Source of the DNA: Archaeoglobales archaeon
GTDB lineage: Archaea > Halobacteriota > Archaeoglobi > Archaeoglobales > Archaeoglobaceae
DNA length: 44,818 nt
Direction: 5' to 3'
Assembly: GCA_029984855.1 (NCBI GenBank)
Contig: JARQZL010000031.1
Location: 1-44,818 of the forward strand
The translations under genes were made by a program, and so were the position numbers. Below the pieces are notes generated by a model. The model ran no database searches. It was not told where the DNA came from and was given only the letters and a program-made list of their open reading frames with translations. Below, one piece after another: positions 34,709-43,449 of this stretch (position 1 is the first letter of the stretch; each line of letters begins with the position of its first letter).

Positions 34709-36115
34709 TCCGATCTTCCACCTCGTCCCCCTCGGTGTATCTATCAGGACATATCCCTTCCCTCGCATTTTGTCTCTGATTCTGTCCGCCTTCTCAAAGT
34801 CTTTTTCCTTTCTGGCAAGTTCTCTCTCCCTCACAAGTTCTGCCAGCTCCTGACTGAGGGGTGGAATTCTTATGTAATCTGAAAATAGCCCGAGAACCCC
34901 GCACAAATCTACAAATTCGTTGAATGCGGCTTCAAGTTCACCGAGTGATGCCCTTCCTTCATTCACGATTCTGTTTGCCTCAGTGGAGAAATCATGAAGT
35001 GCTGCAATGGCCTTTGGCGTGTTGAAGTCATTCTCCATAGCTTCTATAAAACGAGTCCGGAGATTCAGAGCAGCGGTCTCAAGTTCGCCGCTTGATGAAT
35101 TTTCACATCCAGACGTTTTCAAAGCTGCGATCTCCATGTCTATTATCTCAAGAGTGTTCTTTAAAGCTAAATATGCTTTTTCCGCTCTATCCATTGCAAT
35201 ATTGCTGTAGTCGATTGGGCTGCGGTAGTGGGCTGAGAGCAGGAAATAGCGCAGAACCTCTCCACTTCTTTTTTTCAGCACATCTTTAATCCTCACGATG
35301 TTTCCCAAGCTCTTGCTCATCTTCTCTCTCTCTATGGTCACAAAGTCGTTGTGTATCCAGTATCGAACTGGCTCCACGCCATACAGTGCATAACTCTGAG
35401 CTCTCTCATTTTCATGGTGTGGAAAAATCAAGTCTTTGCCACCTCCATGAATGTCGAATGGAATGCCAAGATACTTTGCTGCCATCACCGAGCACTCAAT
35501 GTGCCAGCCCGGTCTTCCCATGCCCCATGGCGATTCAAAAACAGCCTCAGCCTTTAAGTCCTCCTTCTTTGCAGCTTTCCAGAGGGCAAAATCCTTTACG
35601 TCCTTCTTCCTCTCATCAGGTTCTATCCGATGCCTGTCGAGTTCTTCAACGCTGACTCCAGAAAGCTTCCCGTAGCTCGGGAGGGACGGGACATGGAAGT
35701 AAACGTTCCCTTCAACCACGTATGCATGGCCCTTTTCTATCAGCTTTCTGATGGCATTTATTATGTCAGGTATGTGTTCAGTAACCTTCGGATGATAAGT
35801 TGCCCTTTTTACGTTTAGCGAAGCCATATCCTCAAGATATTCTTCGATGAACTTTTCTGCCACCTCTTTCTGAGTTTTGTTCTCCATAACAGCTCTTTTC
35901 ACTATTTTATCGTCGACATCTGTGAAGTTCTGAACATAGATAACCTCATGTCCCTTCCATTCAAGATACCGTCTCAGAGTGTCGAAAATTACTGCACTTC
36001 TCGCATGGCCTATATGCGAGCAGTCATAGGCAGTTATCCCACAGACATACACTCTGACTCTTTTTTCAAGTATGAGCTCCTCTTCGGTCTTTGTGAGAGT
36101 GTTGTACATCCGCAT
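34691..36115 (-). CDS. cysS: Cysteinyl-tRNA synthetase
   Basis: This 474-residue class I synthetase charges tRNA-Cys; a tRNA-Cys gene lies in this window at 5855. The HIGH motif is HIGHAR, preceded by CGITAYDCS with its zinc-binding Cys. HHENERAQS has the other metal ligands, and the KMSKS motif appears as REKMSKSLGN. The C-terminal anticodon-binding region ends LIDTPRGTRWKIG. Length is typical (about 460-480). Its presence means this archaeon need not rely solely on the SepRS/SepCysS route. Confidence 0.96.
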   Translation of the reverse strand: MRMYNTLTKTEEELILEKRVRVYVCGITAYDCSHIGHARSAVIFDTLRRYLEWKGHEVIYVQNFTDVDDKIVKRAVMENKTQKEVAEKFIEEYLEDMASLNVKRATYHPKVTEHIPDIINAIRKLIEKGHAYVVEGNVYFHVPSLPSYGKLSGVSVEELDRHRIEPDERKKDVKDFALWKAAKKEDLKAEAVFESPWGMGRPGWHIECSVMAAKYLGIPFDIHGGGKDLIFPHHENERAQSYALYGVEPVRYWIHNDFVTIEREKMSKSLGNIVRIKDVLKKRSGEVLRYFLLSAHYRSPIDYSNIAMDRAEKAYLALKNTLEIIDMEIAALKTSGCENSSSGELETAALNLRTRFIEAMENDFNTPKAIAALHDFSTEANRIVNEGRASLGELEAAFNEFVDLCGVLGLFSDYIRIPPLSQELAELVRERELARKEKDFEKADRIRDKMRGKGYVLIDTPRGTRWKIGLLPFR

Positions 36116-36160
36116 GTTCTACGCTGAGCTGATATCAATAAAAAGCTTCGGAATGGTTTT

Positions 36161-36781
36161 ATGCAGATTACTGGCAGAACTTCTGTGGAGGTTCGAAAGA
36201 TACTGAGAAAAAAAATTGAAACCTGCAGACTTTACTCTGAAATAACGAATCTCATCCCCATCTCCAGACGCTACTTTATAATAGGTTATTTCGATGGTGT
36301 TCTCACAATTCAGGGCCTTATAATGGGCGCACACTTGAGCGGAAAAGCAAGTTCTGAGCTCATAATCTCCGCAGGTATTGCAACCGCAATAGCTCTTGGA
36401 ATTTCCAGCGGTTGGGGAGCGTATGAAGCAGAGGAGATCGAGCAGAGAGCGATTAAAAGGGCTCAGGCAAAAGCGATGCTCAAGGATGTTGGGGGGGTAG
36501 TCGATAGAGCCCACAGGTTTGCAGTATATGTTTCCTCCTTTGTCCATGCAGTGTCACCTGCTGTAGGAGCATGTATACCTCTCTCCGTCTACCTCTTTCT
36601 TCCAATAGATGCTGCCTTTCCTGTCGCCATAGCCATCGGGTTCATTCAGCTCTTTGCAATTGGAGCGTTTACAGGAAAAATATCGGGAGTAAACTTTCTC
36701 TTTGCCGGCCTGAAGCTTGTGCTTGCGGGAGTCATAACACTCGTAGTTATAACCCTCCTGAGCCCGAGCCGTGTAATTTAG
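36161..36781 (+). CDS. VIT1/CCC1-family membrane transporter
   Basis: This 206-residue membrane protein has four to five helices. The YFIIGYFDGVLTIQGLIMGA segment is the family signature (the DG at the first helix followed by GLI-GA). A Glu-rich cytoplasmic loop (WGAYEAEEIEQRA) after helix two is where related proteins bind divalent metal. The family moves Fe2+ or Mn2+; for an iron-reducing organism an iron role is tempting, but this is inference. It is convergent with the histidine kinase and divergent from cysS. Confidence 0.82.
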   Translation: MQITGRTSVEVRKILRKKIETCRLYSEITNLIPISRRYFIIGYFDGVLTIQGLIMGAHLSGKASSELIISAGIATAIALGISSGWGAYEAEEIEQRAIKRAQAKAMLKDVGGVVDRAHRFAVYVSSFVHAVSPAVGACIPLSVYLFLPIDAAFPVAIAIGFIQLFAIGAFTGKISGVNFLFAGLKLVLAGVITLVVITLLSPSRVI

Positions 36782-36842
36782 CACATATCCACTGCTTATA
36801 TGAGAAAAATTTAGGTATAGGTGCTTCTTTACCTCAACTTTT

Positions 36843-38123
36843 TTATCCTCCCTGCTCTAACTTTCTCTCAGGGCACTTCAGTCTTAAGATGAAGATACTT
36901 CCTTCAGGTTTATTATTTTTAACCATGATGCTACCTCCATATCTTTCCACTGTTTTCCTTGCTATGTACAGCCCTAATCCCATACCCTTTCTGTCTCCGC
37001 TGAATCCTTCCTCAAAGATTTTTTCCTTTATTTCATCCGGAATGCCTATTCCATTATCAGCTATCTCCAGCTCACAAAACTCACCCTTGTTTTCGATGGT
37101 TATATCGATTCTATCAGCTCTACCGTGCTGTATTGCGTTTCTTATCAGGTTATCAATAACACAGCTCAAAGCTTCATCTGCAATAACACTGCAATCTCCT
37201 CTGACGCTGAATTCAGCCTGATAGTCCTTTATTACCTCCTCCACAACCTCTCTCACATTCCAAGACTTCAGGTTTTTGCCGGAAGAGATGAGCGATTCAA
37301 GCTCTTTCATCCTCTCAATCAACCTGATACTTTTTTTCATACATCCCAAAGCCACGCTCAGGAGCTTCTCATCTCTGCTCTCCTTGTACTGCTCTATGGA
37401 CATGCACACCACGGTCAGATCATTGAGTATATCGTGCCTGAGTATCTTGTTCAGCAATCTCAGGACTTCGTTAAGTTCAACCTGTGCTCTCTCCATCTGC
37501 TCTCGCTCAGTGATATCCTTGAAGTGTTCAACGATTCCGATCAGTTCGCCATCTGGCTTCCTTAACGGCGTTGCAGTCACAATACAGGATAGATTGCCCT
37601 TTCTCACGTCACACTCAACACGCTTTTCGCCTTCGAGAGTTCGGATTAGCGGACACTCAGGGGTGTGACATGCAGAACAGGAGAATACACTGTAGCATTT
37701 CTGACCTATCAACCCGTCCTTGCTTATACCTGTCAGCGTGGAGAATGATTCATTGGCTCGAAGCACATTAAAGTTTCTGTCAACCACGCTCATTCCGTCA
37801 GCTGCGGTTTCGAATATTTGGTTGAGTTCTGCATAGGCAATTTTTGTCCTTTCCTCTGCGCTTCTGCTTTTGTTAACCATAAGCTGAGCATAGAGACCCA
37901 GCATAACGAGAAGGAATAAAGTAAAATAGCGTAACCAGAACTCATGAGGATCCGGACTGATTATCTGCTGAACAAGAGTGCGATCCTGGAATACATATGC
38001 ACGTATGGCAGATTCGAGAAAATAGAAGAAAATACCGAGTCCTATACAGATCCACACAATTTCGCCCTTAATCAGGCGTCCTATCTGCTCTATTTTTCTA
38101 TCTCCTTCGCCATCATCACCCAT
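36843..38123 (-). CDS. PAS-domain sensor histidine kinase
   Basis: This 426-residue protein has two membrane helices (VWICIGLGIFFYFLESAI and FWLRYFTLFLLVMLGLY) and a PAS domain with Cys cluster CSACHTPECPLI. Then come the dimerisation helix with H230 (RHDILNDLTVV), the N box DNLIRNAIQHG and the G boxes DNGIGIPDEI and GMGLGLYIARKT. It is a sensor kinase of the HisKA/HATPase type that probably senses a small molecule or redox state. I chose ATG 38123, since TTTATTA lies about 25 bases before it (leaderless); ATG 38174 is an alternative. No response regulator is adjacent. Confidence 0.85.
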   Translation of the reverse strand: MGDDGEGDRKIEQIGRLIKGEIVWICIGLGIFFYFLESAIRAYVFQDRTLVQQIISPDPHEFWLRYFTLFLLVMLGLYAQLMVNKSRSAEERTKIAYAELNQIFETAADGMSVVDRNFNVLRANESFSTLTGISKDGLIGQKCYSVFSCSACHTPECPLIRTLEGEKRVECDVRKGNLSCIVTATPLRKPDGELIGIVEHFKDITEREQMERAQVELNEVLRLLNKILRHDILNDLTVVCMSIEQYKESRDEKLLSVALGCMKKSIRLIERMKELESLISSGKNLKSWNVREVVEEVIKDYQAEFSVRGDCSVIADEALSCVIDNLIRNAIQHGRADRIDITIENKGEFCELEIADNGIGIPDEIKEKIFEEGFSGDRKGMGLGLYIARKTVERYGGSIMVKNNKPEGSIFILRLKCPERKLEQGG

Positions 38124-38229
38124 ATCTTCTATTATCTTGGAAAGTAATAAATGATTCCCCCAATATGATATCAACGATTATTAAAAGCGTAACGGATAAC
38201 TTCTTAAAGCCATCCGGAGATGTCTTGAT

Positions 38230-38724
38230 ATGGGCAGAGTGTGGAAGTTTGGCGATGATATAGACACTGATGTAATAATCCAAGGAAAGTACCTTGTCAT
38301 TAACGATCCTGAAGAGCTGGCAAAGCACGTCTTCGAGAACATGATGCCGGACTTTGCCAGCAAGGTGAAACCGGGAGATTTTGTTGTTGCAGGAGAAAAT
38401 TTTGGCTGCGGGAGCAGCAGAGAACATGCTCCCCTTGCGTTGAAAGCAACGCATATAGAGGCGGTAATAGCCAGATCTTATGCCAGGATATTCTTTAGAA
38501 ATGCCATAAACATAGGACTGAGAGTGCTCGAATGCAAAGATACAGACAGAATAGATGATGGCGACGAACTTGAAGTGGACTACTCCGCAAATGTAATCCT
38601 GAACAGAACTAAGGGCGAAGAATATCAGATAAATCCCCTTCCAGACTTCCTGAAGCAGATAATTGAGAAAAACGGCTTGGTTGGTTTTGGAAAGTCACTG
38701 CTCAGGAGTACAGGAAGGAGTTAG
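38230..38724 (+). CDS. leuD: 3-Isopropylmalate dehydratase, small subunit
   Basis: This 164-residue swivelling domain of an aconitase-type hydratase has an N-terminal [16 protein letters not shown], the [14 protein letters not shown] catalytic segment and [16 protein letters not shown]. The substrate loop reads YLVI (residues 21-24), nearer to the YLVY type known for isopropylmalate than the YLRT of homoaconitase. It therefore fits leucine synthesis, with a large subunit encoded elsewhere. The stop is three bases before rtcB on the same strand. Confidence 0.9.
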   Translation: MGRVWKFGDDIDTDVIIQGKYLVINDPEELAKHVFENMMPDFASKVKPGDFVVAGENFGCGSSREHAPLALKATHIEAVIARSYARIFFRNAINIGLRVLECKDTDRIDDGDELEVDYSANVILNRTKGEEYQINPLPDFLKQIIEKNGLVGFGKSLLRSTGRS

Positions 38725-38726
38725 TT

Positions 38727-40169
38727 ATGTCAATGGAGAACATTCTCAAAAAGATTACAGACTACAAATGGGAGCTGCCAAAGGGCTACAAGCAGGGGAT
38801 GAGGGTTCCTGCTATATTCTACGTGAACAGAAAACTAATGGAAATTCTCGAAAAAGATGCTGTTGAACAGGCGGCTAACGTTGCGACAATGCCGGGCATT
38901 CAGAAAGCTTCGCTTGTAATGCCAGACGTCCATGTTGGCTATGGCTTTCCGATTGGAGGGGTTGCAGCATTTGATATCGAAGAGGGTGTTGTTTCACCCG
39001 GTGGCGTTGGTTTCGATATAAACTGTGGAGTCAGGCTTCTGAGGAGTTGCCTGAGTGTTGAAGAGGTAAGACCAAAAATTCGCCAGCTCATAGATGAACT
39101 CTTTGCTGCCGTGCCGTCTGGAGTGGGCAGCAAGGGAAGACTGAAAGTTAGCGATAAAGAGCTGGATGAAATCTTTATTGCCGGAGCAAAATGGGCAGTT
39201 GAGAATGGATACGGGCAGAAAGAGGACCTTGAGAACTGCGAAGAGCATGGATGTCTTTCTGGTGGAAAGGCAGAGGTTGTGAGCGGGAAAGCAAGGACAC
39301 GTGGTAGACCACAGCTCGGGACGCTGGGGAGTGGAAACCACTTTTTAGAGGTGCAGTACGTGGATAAGATCTACGACGAAAATGCAGCAGAAGCGATGGG
39401 GCTCAAGGAGGGAATGGTTACAGCCATGATTCATTGTGGAAGCCGAGGTCTGGGGCACCAGGTCTGCACGGACTTCTTAGAGGTTCTTGACAGAGCTGTT
39501 AAGAAGTATGGAATAAAGCTGCCGGACAGACAGCTTGCATGCGCCCCGATAAAGAGCAAAGAAGGGCAGGACTACTTTGCAGGAATGGCTGCGAGTGCAA
39601 ACTATGCGTGGTGCAACAGACAGATAATAACACACTGGGTTCGAGAAACTTTCGAGAAGGTATTTAGCATAAGTGGAGAAGAACTGCACCTGATTTATGA
39701 TGTCGCTCACAACATCGCCAAGTTCGAAGAACACAGAGTTGATGGCAGAAAGAGAAAGGTCTGCGTGCACAGAAAAGGAGCTACGAGGGCATTCGGGCCG
39801 GGATGCAGGGAAATTCCACAGCACTATCGCGATATAGGCCAGCCTGTCCTGATTCCAGGTAGTATGGGAACTCCGAGCTACGTGTTGATCGGAACAGAGA
39901 GGGCAATGGAGGAAAGCTTCGGATCTGCCTGCCACGGAAGTGGCCGGGTTATGAGCAGGGCCGCGGCAAAACGAAAGTTGAGGGGCTCAGCAGTCAAATC
40001 AAACCTCGAAAAAAGGGGGATATATGTCAGAGCAACACAAGGTGCATTACTCGCAGAAGAGGCACCGGAAGCGTACAAGCTCAGCGATGATGTTGTCGAA
40101 GTCGTGCACAGAGCTGGCCTTTCAAAACCCGTTGCCAGACTGCTTCCTCTGGGCGTTGCCAAAGGTTAA
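38727..40169 (+). CDS. rtcB: RNA-splicing ligase RtcB
   Basis: This 480-residue ligase joins tRNA halves and other RNA ends with a 2',3'-cyclic phosphate to a 5'-OH, using GTP and Mn2+. Conserved catalytic segments are all present: GVGFDINCGVRLL (metal Asp and Cys), GSGNHFLEVQ, HCGSRGLGHQ, YDVAHNIAKFEEH and HRKGATRAFGPG with the His that takes GMP. There is no intein, although archaeal rtcB genes often hold one. The start is ATG 38727, six bases after GGAG; ATG 38733 is possible. It forms an operon with leuD. Confidence 0.96.
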   Translation: MSMENILKKITDYKWELPKGYKQGMRVPAIFYVNRKLMEILEKDAVEQAANVATMPGIQKASLVMPDVHVGYGFPIGGVAAFDIEEGVVSPGGVGFDINCGVRLLRSCLSVEEVRPKIRQLIDELFAAVPSGVGSKGRLKVSDKELDEIFIAGAKWAVENGYGQKEDLENCEEHGCLSGGKAEVVSGKARTRGRPQLGTLGSGNHFLEVQYVDKIYDENAAEAMGLKEGMVTAMIHCGSRGLGHQVCTDFLEVLDRAVKKYGIKLPDRQLACAPIKSKEGQDYFAGMAASANYAWCNRQIITHWVRETFEKVFSISGEELHLIYDVAHNIAKFEEHRVDGRKRKVCVHRKGATRAFGPGCREIPQHYRDIGQPVLIPGSMGTPSYVLIGTERAMEESFGSACHGSGRVMSRAAAKRKLRGSAVKSNLEKRGIYVRATQGALLAEEAPEAYKLSDDVVEVVHRAGLSKPVARLLPLGVAKG

Positions 40170-40207
40170 CTCCTGCCCATCAAAGACTCCTGTCAGGAGG
40201 TGAAATA

Positions 40208-42058
40208 ATGCAGGATTACAGTTCCCTCGGCCTCAGAGTTGGTATAGAAATTCACCAGCAACTCGATACAAGGCACAAGCTCTTCTGTTACTGCCCCACC
40301 ATCCAGAGAGACGCAGAGGAATCGAACTTCGAATTCTTCCGCTACCTGCGATCAAAGAGGAGTGAGATGGGTGAGGTTGATAGAGCAGCAAAAGAAGAAG
40401 TTGCGAGGAGCAAGAAGTTCATCTACAAGGCATACGATACTACATGTCTTGTTGAGGCTGATGAGGAGCCACCAAGAGAGGTCAACAGGGAGGCTTTACA
40501 GATAACAATTCTCATCGCAAAGATGCTCAACATGGAAGTTGTTGATGAGGTTCATATGATGCGAAAGATAGTCATAGACGGCAGCAACACCACCGGATTC
40601 CAGCGTACAGCTCTTGTTGCCTTCGATGGCCACATTGACTGTAACGGAAAGAGAATAGGTATTGCAACTCTCTGTCTCGAAGAAGAGGCATGCAGAAAGA
40701 TTGAAGATAGAGGAGATGAAGTTGTATACTCCCTCGACCGTTTGGGAATCCCTTTAGCCGAAATAGGAACCATGCCGGATATAACATCACCCAAGGAGGC
40801 AAAAGATGTAGCAGCAAAGCTTGGAATGATTCTCCGCTCCACTGGCAGAGTGAAGAGGGGGCTGGGAACTATAAGGCAGGATGTCAACATATCAATAAGA
40901 GATGGAGCAAGGGTGGAAATCAAGGGCGTGCAGACACTCGATATTCTTGATAAAATAGTTGAATACGAGGTTTTAAGGCAGCTCAGCCTGTTGAAGATAA
41001 AAGATGAACTGAAAAAGAGAGGAGCTTCAGTGGTAAACAAGGTATTTGATGTAACAGATGTCTTCGCAAACACAAAATCAAAGGTGATAAAGAGGGCAGA
41101 GTGTGTTAAGGCTATTATGCTGAAGGGCTTTGCTGGACTGGTTGGAAAGGAAATCCAGCCGGGAAGAAGGCTTGGAACAGAGTTTGCGGACATAGCAAAG
41201 ACTTTTGGGTTGGGCGGGATATTTCACACCGATGAACTGCCCGCCTATGGAGTGAGCAAAGAAGAAGTTGAGGCGTTGAGGGCAAGGGTTGGAGCAGGAA
41301 ATAGAGATGCGGTGATTGTTGCAGCCGGCAAAGCGACGAGGGTTGAAAATACTCTCATAAGGATTGTTGAAAGAGCAGAATACTGCCTTGCCGGCGTGCC
41401 TGAGGAGACGAGAAAAGCGAATGAGGATGGGACGACATCTTACCTGCGTCCGCTGCCAGGTGCTGCGAGGATGTATCCTGAAACTGATGTACCAGCAGTA
41501 AAGATAACCCCAGAAATGCTCAAAGTGGAAATTCCCGAACTGATAGAGGAGAGAGCGAGAAGGTATACTAAAACCTACAGCCTTTCTCATGACCTCGCAT
41601 ATGTCATGGCAGATTCGGCTTTTTACCATCTCTTTGAAGAATTTGCGGAGAAGATTCCTGCCACAACGGTTGCAAGAGTTCTTCATACAGCTCCGGCAGA
41701 ACTCAGGAGAGATGGTATTAACACAGACGTTCTTGAGGAAGAACAGTTTAGGATGGTGCTTGAGCTGATAGAAGAGGGTAGAATAGCTAAGGAGGGAGCG
41801 GACGAGGCTCTTAAGATTCTCTGTGAGAACCCAAGAGCTACAAAGGATGAGATCGTTGACCGTATTGGCTCCGCTTCGGATCTCGATTCCTTCATAGCAA
41901 AGCTGGTGGAAGAAAAGAAGGATTTCATTGCCGAAAAAGGTGCTAATGCATTCAAGCCGTTGATGGGGCTCGTTATGAAGGAGTTCAGGGGAAAGGTTGA
42001 TGGTAAGGTTGTTGCAGAGAAGCTGAACAGGGCTATAAAGAGTATGCTCCAAGCTTGA
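40208..42058 (+). CDS. gatE: Glutamyl-tRNA(Gln) amidotransferase, subunit E
   Basis: This 616-residue archaeal-specific subunit of GatDE converts Glu-tRNA(Gln) to Gln-tRNA(Gln). The N-terminal GLRVGIEIHQQLDTRHKLFC, the TTCLVEADEEPPREV and the later DVNISIRDGARVEIKGVQ are diagnostic. A GAD-like insertion (about residues 270-410) and the C-terminal YqeY-like tRNA-binding helical domain follow. Full length. The strong GGAGGTGA before ATG 40208 fixes the start. GatD is not in the window. It follows rtcB in the same direction and ends 79 bases before tRNA-Arg. Confidence 0.96.
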   Translation: MQDYSSLGLRVGIEIHQQLDTRHKLFCYCPTIQRDAEESNFEFFRYLRSKRSEMGEVDRAAKEEVARSKKFIYKAYDTTCLVEADEEPPREVNREALQITILIAKMLNMEVVDEVHMMRKIVIDGSNTTGFQRTALVAFDGHIDCNGKRIGIATLCLEEEACRKIEDRGDEVVYSLDRLGIPLAEIGTMPDITSPKEAKDVAAKLGMILRSTGRVKRGLGTIRQDVNISIRDGARVEIKGVQTLDILDKIVEYEVLRQLSLLKIKDELKKRGASVVNKVFDVTDVFANTKSKVIKRAECVKAIMLKGFAGLVGKEIQPGRRLGTEFADIAKTFGLGGIFHTDELPAYGVSKEEVEALRARVGAGNRDAVIVAAGKATRVENTLIRIVERAEYCLAGVPEETRKANEDGTTSYLRPLPGAARMYPETDVPAVKITPEMLKVEIPELIEERARRYTKTYSLSHDLAYVMADSAFYHLFEEFAEKIPATTVARVLHTAPAELRRDGINTDVLEEEQFRMVLELIEEGRIAKEGADEALKILCENPRATKDEIVDRIGSASDLDSFIAKLVEEKKDFIAEKGANAFKPLMGLVMKEFRGKVDGKVVAEKLNRAIKSMLQA

Positions 42059-42137
42059 GTCTGACTGGTGGGAAAACTCTTAAATTGCGAGATTGTCGGA
42101 TGTGGTAGAAGGGTATAGAGGAAAGAAAAAATATCCA

Positions 42138-42212
42138 GGGCCCGTGGCTTAGCATGGATAAAGCACCGGCCTTCTAAGCCGGGGATCGCGGGTTCAAATC
42201 CCGCCGGGTCCG
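42138..42212 (+). tRNA. tRNA-Arg (UCU)
   Basis: The 75-base sequence forms a full cloverleaf. The acceptor stem is GGGCCCG with CGGGTCC (one G-U pair), the anticodon stem CCGGC/GCCGG encloses loop CTTCTAA (anticodon UCU), and the T arm is GCGGG-TTCAAAT-CCCGC. The discriminator base is G; CCA is not encoded. Its 3' half is covered antisense by the integrase fragment, so it is the attachment site of the downstream element. Confidence 0.95.
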
Positions 42213-42384
42213 CTCGGACACCCCCCAATCTCCGATATAACGGGGGATCTACGTAATACAGGAACTCCAGAAACTTCCCCTCTACAAAAGCGCTGAGATT
42301 CGGGATGTATTCCCTAGCAGCTTCCAAGACATCCTTCCGAATACTCAACCTCACAGGTACCTTACCAAGGTTCGGACGTGGCAT
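42138..42384 (-). pseudogene. int(N): N-terminal fragment of an SSV-type tyrosine integrase over tRNA-Arg
   Basis: Read on the minus strand from ATG 42384 the frame gives an RHH-like N domain (VPVRLSIRKDVLEAAREYIP, then SAFVEGKFLEFL), followed by RADPAGFEPAIPG exactly where it enters the antisense of the tRNA 3' half. This arrangement, an integrase N-terminus of about 57 residues leading into a GFEP-type reading antisense to tRNA, is the hallmark of SSV-type integrases, where integration splits the gene at attP. The catalytic part is absent here and should be at the far end of the element. Coding past the tRNA is chromosomal and not meaningful. Confidence 0.8.
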
Positions 42385-42483
42385 AATGGAATAACATGGC
42401 CATGAAATGATAAAGTTAGCGGAAGCTGTCACTAAGGGGATGGATTTATTTTCTCTTCTTTAAAATAAAATAGTAAGTAAATA

Positions 42484-42710
42484 GTTACCTGGTTACCCGG
42501 TTACTTGGGTTACTTGGAATTTTTAGATACATTGGTTACTTGGTTACCCGGTTACCTGGACTTTCACGAAGTGTGTTGAAAAAGTTTAGACCCCTTTCTA
42601 TATAGGCAGGTAACCCCTTAGTAAACCAGCAAGGAGAGAACTCCGTTACCCGAAAGAAGGCACTGATGCCGTTACCTGTGTTGAGGTAACCTCAGGTAAC
42701 CCAAGTAACT
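42484..42710. repeat. GTTAC iteron-like repeat array, candidate replication origin
   Basis: GTTAC occurs on the plus strand at 42484, 42492, 42500, 42509, 42535, 42543, 42551, 42645 and 42671, and as GTAAC at 42609, 42686, 42696 and 42705. The first seven form two clusters with 8-9 base spacing separated by 26 bases; the tails of the units (CCTGG, CCCGG, TTGG) appear in mirrored order in the two clusters. Short regular repeats beside an element's regulator and replicase are typical of iteron origins or of operators. The 300-base stretch holds no gene that I can support. Confidence 0.7.
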
Positions 42711-42741
42711 TTATTCGAGAATTAGTATAATTAAGAAGGAA

Positions 42742-43344
42742 TTACTTAGTAGTAGTTTCTTCCAGAGAATTCTTTAAGTGGTCAAACCACTCTTCGATAA
42801 CCTTCTCAACTTGGCTTTCCTTCTCCTTGATTAATTTGTCAAGCTCTTCATCAGAGACCTTTGAAAGGTTCTCTTTTAATCGGACAAAGTACTCTTCAAG
42901 TTCCTGAATAAACTCAGAGCATTTGATAGTGTTGAGGACGAATTTTTCCAACTCTAATAGAATCCCAGTAAGGATAAACCTCCTTCTTTCTTCATCCCTA
43001 ACTCCGAGCGTTATCATAAAAATAGCCTCGCCAGCTGCATATGCTAAAGCAAGAGTGAGGGGTATTTTGTATTTCTCTGCATATTCTTCTGAAGTTTTGA
43101 AGATCATTTTCAATAGATCACGGACCGTGTACATGTCTTCCTTAAATTTACGGTCGATAAGAACATAATAAACACCGCTTTTTTCTGGGAGAACTGTTCT
43201 CATAATTTTTCCTTCTTTTTCCATCCTCCTCAACCACTTAGCAACAGTTGGCTCGGAAACCCCTGTTAATCTGCTAATCTCCTTAAATCGGAGTGGTCCT
43301 TTTTCTAATAGCACTTTTTTTATTGCGTCTTCTTTGCTGTTCAT
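42742..43344 (-). CDS. Winged-helix transcriptional regulator of the element
   Basis: This 200-residue protein has an N-terminal winged HTH (LRFKEISRLTGVSEPTVAKW and a wing with MRTVLPEKSGVYYV) and a helical, very charged C-terminal part (coiled-coil-like from about residue 130) that probably dimerises. The C-terminal effector part is not recognised. It is divergent from the AbrB-like gene across a control region with three perfect inverted repeats, so it most likely regulates its own and the replication genes. The adjacent GTTAC array on its other side may also be its target. Confidence 0.75.
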   Translation of the reverse strand: MNSKEDAIKKVLLEKGPLRFKEISRLTGVSEPTVAKWLRRMEKEGKIMRTVLPEKSGVYYVLIDRKFKEDMYTVRDLLKMIFKTSEEYAEKYKIPLTLALAYAAGEAIFMITLGVRDEERRRFILTGILLELEKFVLNTIKCSEFIQELEEYFVRLKENLSKVSDEELDKLIKEKESQVEKVIEEWFDHLKNSLEETTTK

Positions 43345-43353
43345 TTTTCCACC

Positions 43354-43429
43354 TTAAGCATGCTTAACTCCTTTACTTTGTTTCCACCGTTAAGTTTAAA
43401 TATCTAACGGTGCTTAATACCATTAAGCA
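43354..43429. promoter_or_regulatory. Operator-like control region with three perfect inverted repeats
   Basis: Between the divergent regulator and AbrB-like genes lie TTAAGCATGCTTAA (43354-43367), ACCGTTA/TAACGGT (43386-43411, 12-base spacer containing TTTAAATAT, a TATA box) and TGCTTAAT-ACC-ATTAAGCA (43411-43429). The first and third share the half-site TTAAGCA. These would let a dimeric regulator cover both promoters. Confidence 0.68.
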
Positions 43430-43449
43430 GTTAGAAGTTGGTGAGCAAA

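Noticed and set aside
37660-37700. CSACH motif in the PAS domain of the histidine kinase read as a haem c site
   Set aside because: The PAS domain follows the second membrane helix and should be in the cytoplasm, where c-type haem is not attached; a Cys metal cluster is more likely.
38727-40169. Intein within rtcB
   Set aside because: The 480-residue length and uninterrupted catalytic motifs show no insertion.
40552-41193. 213-codon antisense frame within gatE
   Set aside because: It is a shadow of the real coding frame; composition is unlike a protein and gatE is complete in the other strand.
42484-42710. GTTAC repeats as a CRISPR array
   Set aside because: Units are about 8 bases with no spacers of regular length and no cas genes nearby.
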